From Bacillota bacterium (GTDB lineage Bacteria; Bacillota; Clostridia; Lachnospirales; Lachnospiraceae): 42,068 nt of DNA. The position numbers and the translations under genes are program-made. Below are positions 33,209-41,300 of this stretch, piece after piece. Within the stretch, counting starts at the first letter, position 1; every line of letters begins with the position of its first letter. The stretch covers positions 1-42,068 of the forward strand of contig JAEZUR010000007.1 of the NCBI GenBank assembly GCA_023420935.1. Direction: 5' to 3'. Below the pieces are notes generated by a model. The model was not told the origin of the DNA and searched no databases. It saw nothing but the letters and a program-made list of their open reading frames with translations.

Positions 33209-34102
33209 ATGAAATATGGAACTATATCAGTTTATTTTAGTGAGGATTTTGGATATATCTTAGCTTCTTATACCACATTAAAGGGTAGTGTCGCGAAAGT
33301 AGTAATGAATCCAGTGGATGTAAAAGAAAATGGAATTTCTGAAGTGGAAATAGGAATTGCAATAAAGAAAGCTGTACAAAAATCATGTGAGGCATCTCCA
33401 ATAGAACGTAACGAAATAAAAGATTTCAAATTTTGGCAAATAACAGGGGTTAAAAGCTTTGCAGCATTTAGCAAAAAGCACCAATGCGTAAAAATAAAGC
33501 AGAAAGAAAGCTACTATGAATTAATAGCATGTCATAGAGAAAAAGATGGAAGCTATGTAGAACCTAAGAATTGCAAGCCAGAGCAGATACATTTAACCGC
33601 TTCAGAAAAGCAGCTTGGTTTGACAGTAAAACATATGTTGTCTTGTAATGCTAAAAGAGAAGATTATTCGATATTTTCATTTCAAACTTTAAATGAGAAT
33701 ACAGTATCGTATTCACGACCAGCGGATGATTTCCAAGATATGGGAGATGGGCATACGGATGCTTATCAGATATTTACTCATGAAGAGCATAATAAAAACT
33801 ACATTGCATTTCTTATTGACAATAAATATTCTGAAATTAGTGAAGAAGGGGTTAAGTCCCGCTGGAAACAGCTATATGGAGAATTATCTGAGTATCAATA
33901 TGAAGAAATTAATAATAAACAGTTAAAAATAATGGTAAGAGCGAAAACTAAAGAAGTTAAATTAAATTCGTACTTTTATCAAGATGGAGAGGATTTATTA
34001 GAGGTATTAGCAGAAATTGATATTGTTGATACACCAAAAGAACTTCAATCTGAAATTAATATAGAATTGGAGAATGTTATAGATTCAATCAAAATTATGT
34101 GA
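33209..34102 (+). CDS. candidate immunity protein (DUF1436/CdiI-like) with long extension
   Basis: 297 residues. Residues 1-145 resemble the DUF1436-type immunity proteins of EC869 toxins: ISEVEIGIAIKKAVQKS, then TGVKSFAAFSKKHQCVKI and a YVEPKNCK region. The C-terminal 150 residues (SIFSFQTLNENT to ENVIDSIKIM) match nothing I know. Its ribosome site GGAGGATAA sits in the last codons of the toxin gene, five bases before the start, the tight coupling usual for toxin-immunity pairs. The extension is odd and could be a second domain fused to the immunity module. Confidence 0.6.
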   Translation: MKYGTISVYFSEDFGYILASYTTLKGSVAKVVMNPVDVKENGISEVEIGIAIKKAVQKSCEASPIERNEIKDFKFWQITGVKSFAAFSKKHQCVKIKQKESYYELIACHREKDGSYVEPKNCKPEQIHLTASEKQLGLTVKHMLSCNAKREDYSIFSFQTLNENTVSYSRPADDFQDMGDGHTDAYQIFTHEEHNKNYIAFLIDNKYSEISEEGVKSRWKQLYGELSEYQYEEINNKQLKIMVRAKTKEVKLNSYFYQDGEDLLEVLAEIDIVDTPKELQSEINIELENVIDSIKIM

Positions 34103-34161
34103 AAATATAAGAATTAATATTTATTATGGTTATACTTTAGGTCTTTCACTACCTAAATCCC

Positions 34162-34226
34162 AGTCTCTTAATTCAGTATCATGGCTCTCACGAAGTGACG
34201 TAATCCATGATATGAATTAAGAGACT
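34162..34226. repeat. long imperfect hairpin downstream of the immunity gene
   Basis: 34162-34184 pairs with 34205-34226 over about 22 base pairs with one bulge. The central loop contains TCACGAAGTGA. It lies within the 185-base gap after the immunity gene, and there is no T-run. A transcript-ending or boundary role cannot be excluded. Confidence 0.6.
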
Positions 34227-34230
34227 TTAG

Positions 34231-34497
34231 CTTTGGCTAGAAAATTTATGTCAGATAAAAGAATTAGGTGGTTTTTTTAAGGTTGGTTTGTGGTTTGAAG
34301 ATGGGAATATTAGACAGATTCAGCTGTTGTATATAGATAATACGATTAAAGATGAAACTATTCGAGAAATTAAACATCAACAAATTATTCTGGATAAAAT
34401 ATCAACAATTCATTTACAGGCTTCTAAAATAACAAATTATTGGGATAAGCGAGGTTTATACAGTACTATAGAAATTGATTATTATATTTTATTATGA
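34231..34497 (+). pseudogene. remnant of a gene, probably immunity or toxin related
   Basis: The frame is open from 34231 to 34497 without an ATG or a ribosome site; the first possible start is TTG 34288. The translated sequence (ELGGFFKVGLWFEDGNI, QLLYIDNTIKDE, YWDKRGLYSTIEIDYY) looks like genuine protein, not random. The N-terminal part is missing. A C-terminal fragment of an immunity-type protein left by rearrangement is the simplest reading, but no family is recognised. Confidence 0.45.
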
Positions 34498-34566
34498 TAT
34501 ACAATCAGATATCAAAAAGTAATTGGGTTTTGGTATGTTCAATAAAGAAAGGATGATTGGACAATA

Positions 34567-34875
34567 ATGAAAATTCAAAATAACAAGGTATTATTAAGGG
34601 ATAAAGAATTACAGTTTGACATGAGAATTATTGAAGCAGTAGAATGCGATGAAAAGTTAGTGATTGTTTTCGATACTGATGAGGATGATGGATATGATAA
34701 TGTATTCTGCTATACGTTGGATAAAAAATTACTTTGGAGAATAAAACCAGCACCTGTTAATATTAGTGGAACTGCTAGAAGCCCATATGTGGGAGTAGAC
34801 ATAATGGATGGTAATTGTAGAGCTATTGACTTTTTTGGAAGAAGATTAATTTATAAGCCATACTACCTTAGGTAA
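34567..34875 (+). CDS. small hypothetical protein, possible orphan immunity protein
   Basis: 102-residue protein. It has beta-strand-rich segments with an acidic loop (VIVFDTDEDDGYDNVF) and an aromatic C-terminus (DFFGRRLIYKPYYLR). No family recognised. Its size, acidity and place behind a toxin-immunity pair and a gene remnant suggest an orphan immunity gene for a lost toxin. The start follows GAAAGGATG by several bases. Its stop is part of the terminator stem. Confidence 0.55.
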   Translation: MKIQNNKVLLRDKELQFDMRIIEAVECDEKLVIVFDTDEDDGYDNVFCYTLDKKLLWRIKPAPVNISGTARSPYVGVDIMDGNCRAIDFFGRRLIYKPYYLR

Positions 34876-34886
34876 TATGGCTTTTT
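34855..34886 (+). terminator. intrinsic terminator at the end of the island
   Basis: AAGCCATA and TACC arms (34855-34867) pair with GGTA and TATGGCTT (34871-34883) with one mismatch, then TTT. It overlaps the stop codon of the small gene. Confidence 0.75.
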
Positions 34887-34939
34887 AGGTTCTTGCTTAT
34901 TGAATTATTATTAATATTTATAACAACAACGATATAGCA

Positions 34940-35824
34940 TTATTTCCGAACATAACTCTTCTTCATATTTTTATCAATCTCCTGAGCAGTTGGAGTCATA
35001 GCCAATCCGCCTTCACTGGTTTCTCTAAGACACGCCGGCATCTGTTGACCGATTCGCTTCATGGTATCAATGACTTCATCTGGGGGGATTGCGCTACGAA
35101 TCCCAGCAAGTGCTAGTTGGGCACTGGATAGTGCATTGATTGAGCCGTAAACATTACGTTTAATGCATGGAACTTCCACCAAGCCAGCAACAGGATCACA
35201 AGTTAAACCTAACAGGTTCTTAAGGGATAAAGCAGAGGAATGAAGAATACATTCCACATCACCGCCTTCTAAGTAGGCAAGTCCACCTGCAGCCATTGCG
35301 CTAGCTGAACCAATTTCTGCCTGACAACCACCTTCTGCTCCGGAGATGGTAGCATTTCTAGCAATGACAGAACCTATCCCAGCGGCAACAAATAATGCTT
35401 TTATAATATTGTCTTCTGGAGTATGTTTTTGTTCTTCGTATGTTAGAAATACGGCAGGTATAATACCACAACTGCCGGCAGTTGGTGCTGCAACGATTCG
35501 TTTCATACAGGCATTGGATTCGGATGTTTTAATAGCTTTCTCCATCACTTGTAAGGAAAAGTCATTAAGAATACTGGTATTTGATTTTCGAAAGGCCTCC
35601 AGTTTACCACCATCTCCACCAGACATACCGCTGGGCGAACGAAGGGTTTCATCATAGTTGGTATCGGCATGCTTCATTGCATGATACAAGCTACGCATGC
35701 GTTCAAAAGATTCTGCGTGGGTTACCTTGCGTTCGTTCATATCATCTTCTATAATAATTTCCCAGAATTCCTTCTGTTCCTTCTTTGTTTTATCAAAAAT
35801 ATCCTGAAGAGATTTAAATCCCAT
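34940..35824 (-). CDS. sdaAA: L-serine dehydratase, alpha subunit (Fe-S)
   Basis: 294 residues, the alpha subunit of the two-subunit, oxygen-sensitive 4Fe-4S serine deaminase. The family core is visible: SSPSGMSGGDGGKLE-like RSPSGMSGGDGGKL, AAPTAGSCGIIPAVF, GAEGGCQAEIGSASAMAA, and the cluster Cys in LGLTCDPVAGLVEVPC. It converts serine to pyruvate and ammonia. Start ATG at 35824 has GAGGA upstream. It follows sdaAB by about 100 bases in the same direction. Confidence 0.94.
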   Translation of the reverse strand: MGFKSLQDIFDKTKKEQKEFWEIIIEDDMNERKVTHAESFERMRSLYHAMKHADTNYDETLRSPSGMSGGDGGKLEAFRKSNTSILNDFSLQVMEKAIKTSESNACMKRIVAAPTAGSCGIIPAVFLTYEEQKHTPEDNIIKALFVAAGIGSVIARNATISGAEGGCQAEIGSASAMAAGGLAYLEGGDVECILHSSALSLKNLLGLTCDPVAGLVEVPCIKRNVYGSINALSSAQLALAGIRSAIPPDEVIDTMKRIGQQMPACLRETSEGGLAMTPTAQEIDKNMKKSYVRK

Positions 35825-35840
35825 GGTTATCCTCGTTTCT

Positions 35841-35887
35841 CGCTACTATACGGATTATTAGTTTGTGGTAGTAGCGTAGGCACAAAC
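35841..35887 (-). repeat. two alternative hairpins between sdaAB and sdaAA
   Basis: CGCTACTA (35841-35848) pairs with TAGTAGCG (35869-35876). Also GTTTGTG (35861-35867) pairs with CACAAAC (35881-35887). The two share bases, so they exclude each other. Function unknown; they could set the ratio of the two subunits. Confidence 0.45.
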
Positions 35888-35923
35888 TTAGATTGTGTAT
35901 ATATGACTCTTACTTTCGTTTAT

Positions 35924-36589
35924 TTATTCGCTTTCTAGATTCAAATAAGTAACCTTTGCGATTCCCTCAAGATGCTCTAACCATTTAATAGACTCTTTTG
36001 GGATTTTCTGGTCACATTCTATAATCATAACAGCATCCCCTCCACGATGTGAGCGATAAAGCTTCATAGAAGCAATATTTACTGATTTGTGGGAGAGCAT
36101 GGAAGTAACTTCTGCTACATGACCTGGTTGATCTACGTTGTGAACAATCAATGTTGGGTAATCGCCATTTACATTGGCAGTTAGGCCGTCTATTTGTGAA
36201 ATGTTAATGCGTGAACCGCCAATCGATTCCCCTACTATCTCCAAGGTTTTTCCGCTTTGCCCTGTTAAATAAAGTTTCACAGAATTAGGATGAGCATTGG
36301 GCATATCAATTTCTCCAATATGAACTTCCATATGTTCTTGTTCCGCATATTGAAAACTATCAGGAATTCGTTCATCATCTGGTTTCATTCCTAGTAAACC
36401 AGCTACGATTGCTTTCTGAGTTCCATGTCCAATTCCAGTAGCTAGAAATGAACCGTGAAGCAGAATATTAGCCTTAACAATAGGCTCATCTATTAATTTT
36501 CGTGAGAAATAACCGATTTTTACTGCACCAGCTGTATGGGAACTGGATGGTCCTACCATGACAGGTCCTAAAATATCAAAAAGATTCAT
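35924..36589 (-). CDS. sdaAB: L-serine dehydratase, beta subunit
   Basis: 221-residue beta subunit. The N-terminus carries LFDILGPVMVGPSSSHTAGAVKIG, typical of the serine dehydratase beta chain. The C-terminal 70 residues form an ACT domain (YPTLIVHNVDQPGHVAEV, VNIASMKLYRSHRGGDAVM) that probably senses serine. The start has AGAAGGAG upstream. It is the first gene of the pair. Confidence 0.94.
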   Translation of the reverse strand: MNLFDILGPVMVGPSSSHTAGAVKIGYFSRKLIDEPIVKANILLHGSFLATGIGHGTQKAIVAGLLGMKPDDERIPDSFQYAEQEHMEVHIGEIDMPNAHPNSVKLYLTGQSGKTLEIVGESIGGSRINISQIDGLTANVNGDYPTLIVHNVDQPGHVAEVTSMLSHKSVNIASMKLYRSHRGGDAVMIIECDQKIPKESIKWLEHLEGIAKVTYLNLESE

Positions 36590-36648
36590 ATTATACTCCT
36601 TCTATTCATGAAAGCATGCCTTTTGGCTATACTATTATGTGCAATTAA

Positions 36649-37191
36649 CTAAATTTCATGAATGCTTTTAACTAGAATTGGCGTTGTATTAAGATCTCGT
36701 ATCTGCTTGGACATAAAAGTAAGTCCATGCCATTCACCAAATTTATATCCGCAATTTTTGTGATTACCATCGATCTGAAAGCCCCATTTTTCATGAAAGC
36801 GAATACTGGATTCATTAGATGTGGTAATTAATGCGTATATATTATAGTATCCTTGTGCTTCAACCAATTGGAATAACTTTTTGTATAATAAACTACCGAT
36901 TCCATTGCCTTGATACTTGGTATCTATATAAACAGAACATTCACAATCCCATGCAAATGCCGCTCTTTCATGAAAAGGACAACAGTAAGCATAACCTTGG
37001 ATCACACCCTCCACTTCATAAACAAGCCATGGAAATTGTTTCATAATGGATTCCATACGTTTTTGGAACACATTAATTGGTACAGGATCATACTCAAAAG
37101 TTACTGCAGTATTTAATATATAAGGTTCGTATATTTCTAAGATTCTAAAGGCATCTTCTAGGGTTGCCATTCTTATATTACTATCATTCAT
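36649..37191 (-). CDS. GNAT acetyltransferase of the phosphinothricin/MnaT type
   Basis: 180-residue GNAT enzyme. It begins NIRMATLEDAFRILEIYEPYI, and the acetyl-CoA motif is YIDTKYQGNGIGSLLYKKLF. NESSIRFHEKWGF is a family signature. This pattern fits the Pat/YncA group that acetylates phosphinothricin, methionine sulfoximine or similar amines, but the true substrate is not determined. The start has GGAAAAGGA upstream. It is 59 bases upstream of sdaAB, so co-transcription with the serine dehydratase genes is possible. Confidence 0.82.
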   Translation of the reverse strand: MNDSNIRMATLEDAFRILEIYEPYILNTAVTFEYDPVPINVFQKRMESIMKQFPWLVYEVEGVIQGYAYCCPFHERAAFAWDCECSVYIDTKYQGNGIGSLLYKKLFQLVEAQGYYNIYALITTSNESSIRFHEKWGFQIDGNHKNCGYKFGEWHGLTFMSKQIRDLNTTPILVKSIHEI

Positions 37192-37265
37192 TTCCTTTTC
37201 CTCGCTTATGTACTATGTATTTCTTATTAAATAAATATTAATTATATGATATTTGATTATAACAC

Positions 37266-37306
37266 AATGTAATACCCTTGCAAAGGTAATACATTCGTGT
37301 TACACT
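37266..37306 (+). promoter_or_regulatory. tcdA promoter with overlapping palindrome
   Basis: TTGCAA (37278-37283), 17-base spacer, TACACT (37301-37306). An imperfect palindrome AATGTAATACC (37266-37276) with GGTAATACATT (37285-37295) spans the -35 and spacer. Divergent to the GNAT gene. Confidence 0.45.
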
Positions 37307-37350
37307 TTCCGAAGATAATATAAACATGCATAGAAACAAAGGAGTTAGTG

Positions 37351-38109
37351 ATGTTAAATCAATTTTCAAGAACAGAGCTTCTATTTGGAAAAGAAGCTAT
37401 GAATAAATTAAAAGAATCCCGAGTGGCAGTCTTTGGAATTGGAGGTGTGGGCTCTTATACGGTAGAAGGATTAGCAAGAAGTGGCATAGGTACTATTGAT
37501 ATTTTTGATGATGATAAAATCTGTCTTACTAATTTAAACCGCCAATTAATCGCAACAAGAAAAACCATTGGGCAATACAAAGTAGATGCTATGAAAGAAA
37601 GAATACTTGAGATAAATCCCAATGCAGTAGTTAATGTTTATAAATGTTTCTATCTGCCAGGTGTAGCGGAGGAATATGATTTTTCAGCCTATGATTACAT
37701 TGTAGACGCCATTGATACCGTTACAGCCAAATTGGAGCTTATTATGAGAGCTCAGGAAAAGAATATTCCGATTATTAGCTGTATGGGAACTGGTAATAAA
37801 TTAGATCCAACCCAGTTAGAGGTTACGGACATTTATAAAACATCCGTATGCCCACTTGCTAAGGTGATGAGAAAAGAACTTAAAACAAGAAGAGTTAAGA
37901 AATTAAAGGTGGTATATTCCAAAGAACCTGCCAAGACTCCAATTGATGATGATACCACAAGCTGTAAGAATCATTGCGTGTGTCCTCCAGGAACACAAAG
38001 GAATTGTAATGTAAGAAGACAGGTACCTGGTAGTACATCATTTGTGCCGTCTGTAGCAGGCTTAATTATTGCAGGCGAAATTATTAAAGATATTACAGGA
38101 ATCAGGTAG
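37351..38109 (+). CDS. tcdA: tRNA threonylcarbamoyladenosine dehydratase (TcdA)
   Basis: 252-residue E1-like ThiF-fold enzyme. The nucleotide-binding motif is VFGIGGVGSYTVEGLARSGIG, followed by NLNRQ and the DAIDTV motif. The later half carries CMGTGNKLDPTQLEVTDI, a CsdL/TcdA hallmark, and a Cys-rich CKNHCVCPPGTQRNC stretch. The enzyme cyclises t6A at tRNA position 37 to ct6A. I chose ATG 37351 because AAAGGAG lies six bases upstream. Confidence 0.9.
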   Translation: MLNQFSRTELLFGKEAMNKLKESRVAVFGIGGVGSYTVEGLARSGIGTIDIFDDDKICLTNLNRQLIATRKTIGQYKVDAMKERILEINPNAVVNVYKCFYLPGVAEEYDFSAYDYIVDAIDTVTAKLELIMRAQEKNIPIISCMGTGNKLDPTQLEVTDIYKTSVCPLAKVMRKELKTRRVKKLKVVYSKEPAKTPIDDDTTSCKNHCVCPPGTQRNCNVRRQVPGSTSFVPSVAGLIIAGEIIKDITGIR

Positions 38110-38188
38110 TGTTTTATATAAGCATACTTAATTAAACAAGGTAATTATCAGATTTACTTTATTTTATTAGAAAAACATAAAAAAACAC

Positions 38189-38217
38189 TTGATTTTCTTA
38201 ATATTTTGTATTATAAT
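38189..38217 (+). promoter_or_regulatory. promoter of gltB
   Basis: TTGATT (38189-38194), 17-base spacer, TATAAT (38212-38217). Transcription should begin near 38224, only about ten bases before the attenuator stem. Confidence 0.7.
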
Positions 38218-38225
38218 CATGCTCA

Positions 38226-38270
38226 AGAACAAGGGCGTTCTCGAATAATTCTATTCGAGGGCGCTTTTTT
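38226..38270 (+). terminator. leader terminator with competing hexaloop hairpin
   Basis: The terminator pairs 38235-38247 with 38252-38264 and has a T-run at 38265-38270. An alternative hairpin has AGAAC (38226-38230), a six-base loop AAGGGC, and GTTCT (38237-38241), which takes part of the terminator 5' arm. Loop position 1 is A and position 4 is G, as in ANTAR-protein target hairpins. The usual second hairpin was not found. Between here and gltB (38271-38361) there is AT-rich sequence and a ribosome site. Confidence 0.6.
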
Positions 38271-38361
38271 GCTTTTTTTACAGGAAGAAAAAGGGTATTC
38301 ATTCCGTTTTTACTTGTTAACAATAGTTTTACAAATATATAGGAAGAAAAGAGGCGGCTCA

Positions 38362-41300
38362 ATGAAGAAAGAAATTTTAGAAGAGTGTAAACGTGAAAAG
38401 TCTGGATTATATGATCCTAGATTTGAACATGATAACTGCGGTATTGGTGCAGTTGTAAATATCAAGGGAATTAAGACACACGGTACTGTGGAAAATGCCT
38501 TGAAAATAGTTGAGAATTTAGAACACCGTGCTGGTAAAGATGCAGAAGGAAAAACTGGCGATGGTGTTGGTATTTTACTTCAGATTTCTCATAAATTCTT
38601 TTCCAAAGTTGCAAAAGAATTAAATATCGAGATTGGTGGAGAAAGAGAATACGGCGTAGGTATGTTCTTCTTTCCACAAGATGAGTTAATGAGAAATCAA
38701 GCAAAGAAAATGTTTGAAATCGTAGTGAAAAAAGAAGGACTTGAGTTTTTAGGCTGGAGAGAAACTCCTACTTATCCTGAAGTATTAGGAAGTAAAGCAG
38801 TGGAATGCATGCCTTATATTATGCAGTGTTTTATTAAAAAACCGGATCATGTAACAAATGGTCTTGAATTCGACCGTTTATTATATATAGCTAGAAGAGT
38901 ATTTGAAAAGAGTAGCAATAACACGTATGTTGTTTCTTTATCAAGTAGAACCATTGTTTATAAAGGTATGTTCTTAGTTGGACAGCTTCGTACTTTCTTT
39001 GGTGATTTACAGGATAATGATTATGAATCAGCTATTGCAACAGTACATTCACGTTTTAGTACGAATACACAACCTAGCTGGCAGAGAGCACATCCGAATA
39101 GAGTCATCGTTCATAACGGTGAGATTAATACGATTCGTGGTAATGCAGATAAGATGCTTGGTCGTGAAGAAATGATGGATCCTTCTTATTTAAATGGACA
39201 GATTCATAAAGTGCTTCCAGTAGTAAATACAGAAGGTTCTGACTCAGCTATGCTAGATAACACCTTAGAGTTCTTATTAATGAATGGATTAGAGCTTCCA
39301 TTAGCAGTTATGATTACCATTCCAGAACCTTGGATTAATGATAAAAGCATCTCAGCAGCAAAAAGAGACTTCTACCAATATTATGCAACAATGATGGAAC
39401 CATGGGATGGACCAGCTTCAATCTTATTTAGCGATGGAGATTTAATGGGTGCAATTCTTGACCGTAATGGTCTTCGTCCATCCAGATATTATATAACAAG
39501 TGATGATCAATTAATTCTTTCTTCAGAAGTTGGTGTTTTAGATATTCCAGCAGAGAATATTGTTAAGAAAGAGCGTCTAAGACCAGGTAAAATGCTCTTA
39601 GTAGATACAGTGAATGGAACACTAATTGATGACGAAGACTTAAAAAATCGTTATGCGACTCGCCAACCATATGGTGAATGGATTGATGGTAATTTAGTCT
39701 GTCTTAAAGATATTCATGCTCCGAATAAAAAGGTTCAGGAATACTCTGCAGAAGAGAGAGCACGTTTACAGAAAGCATTCGGTTACACTTATGAAGAAGT
39801 AAAATCTTCTATTCTACCAATGGCTAAAACAGGTGCAGAACCAATCGCAGCTATGGGTGTTGACAGTCCACTACCAGTGTTATCTGAAAAAGAACAGCCA
39901 TTATTTAATTATTTTAGACAATTATTTGCACAGGTTACAAACCCACCAATCGATGCAATTCGTGAGGAAATTGTAACAGCAACTTCAGTATACCTTGGTA
40001 AAGATGGAAATCTAATCGAAGAAAAACCAGAAAATTGTCATGTCCTTAAGATTGAAAATCCAATCTTAACAAGTACTGATCTTTTAAAGATAAAGACAAT
40101 GAAAAAACCTGGATTTAAAGTGGAAGTAGTACCAATTACGTATTACAAAAATACTGATTTAACAAAAGCGATTGAACAGTTATTTGTGGAAGCGGATCGC
40201 GCATATAAAGATGGTGCGAATATATTAATCCTTACCGACCGTGGAGTGGATGAAAATCATGTAGCAATTCCTTCTTTACTTGCTGTATCTGCATTACAAC
40301 AGTACCTAGTTCGTACAAAGAAGAGAACAAGTATTGCTATGATTTTAGAAAGTGCAGAACCAAGAGACGTTCATCATTTTGCAACGTTATTAGGTTATGG
40401 AGCAAGTGCAATCAATCCATATCTTGCACAAGAAACCATTGGCGAATTAATCGCACATAATATGTTGGATAAAGATTTCTATGAAGCGGTATATGATTAC
40501 AACAAAGCAATCCTAAAAGGAATTGTTAAAATTGCTTCTAAAATGGGTATCTCTACAATCCAATCATATCAAGGCTCTAAGATATTTGAGGCAATTGGTG
40601 TTGGTAAAGAAGTAATTGATAAATACTTTACTGATACGGTAAGTAGAATTGGTGGTATCAGTATTAATGATATTGAAAAGCAAGTTGATAATCTGCATAA
40701 TAAAGCATTCGATCCACTTGGTTTAAGCACTGATTTGACATTAGACAGTATTGGTAGTCATAAATTAAGAAGTCAAAAAGAAGAACATTTATATAATCCA
40801 CAAACCATTCATTTATTACAGCAGTCTACAAGAACTGGTGATTATGATATGTTCAAACAGTATTCTGAATTAATCAATAAAGAAGAAAACAGAATTACAT
40901 TACGTGGACTTATGGACTTTAATTTTCCAACAGAAGGAATCTCAATTGATGAAGTAGAAAGCGTTGATTCTATTGTTAAGAGATTTAAAACAGGAGCAAT
41001 GTCTTACGGTTCTATTTCTGAAGAAGCACATGAAACCCTTGCGATTGCCATGAACAACTTAGGTGGTAAATCCAATAGTGGTGAAGGTGGAGAAAGTATT
41101 GAACGATTAACGGTTGGTAAAGATGGTTTAAACAAATGTTCCGCAATTAAACAGGTAGCATCTGGACGTTTTGGTGTTACTTCCAGATATTTAGTAAGTG
41201 CAAAAGAAATTCAGATTAAAATGGCACAGGGTGCGAAACCAGGTGAAGGTGGACATTTACCAGGTGGTAAAGTATATCCATGGGTTGCTAAAACAAGACA

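Noticed and set aside
35346..35657. Plus-strand reading frame opposite sdaAA
   Set aside because: The sdaAA protein is unmistakable on the minus strand; the other frame shows no family motifs.
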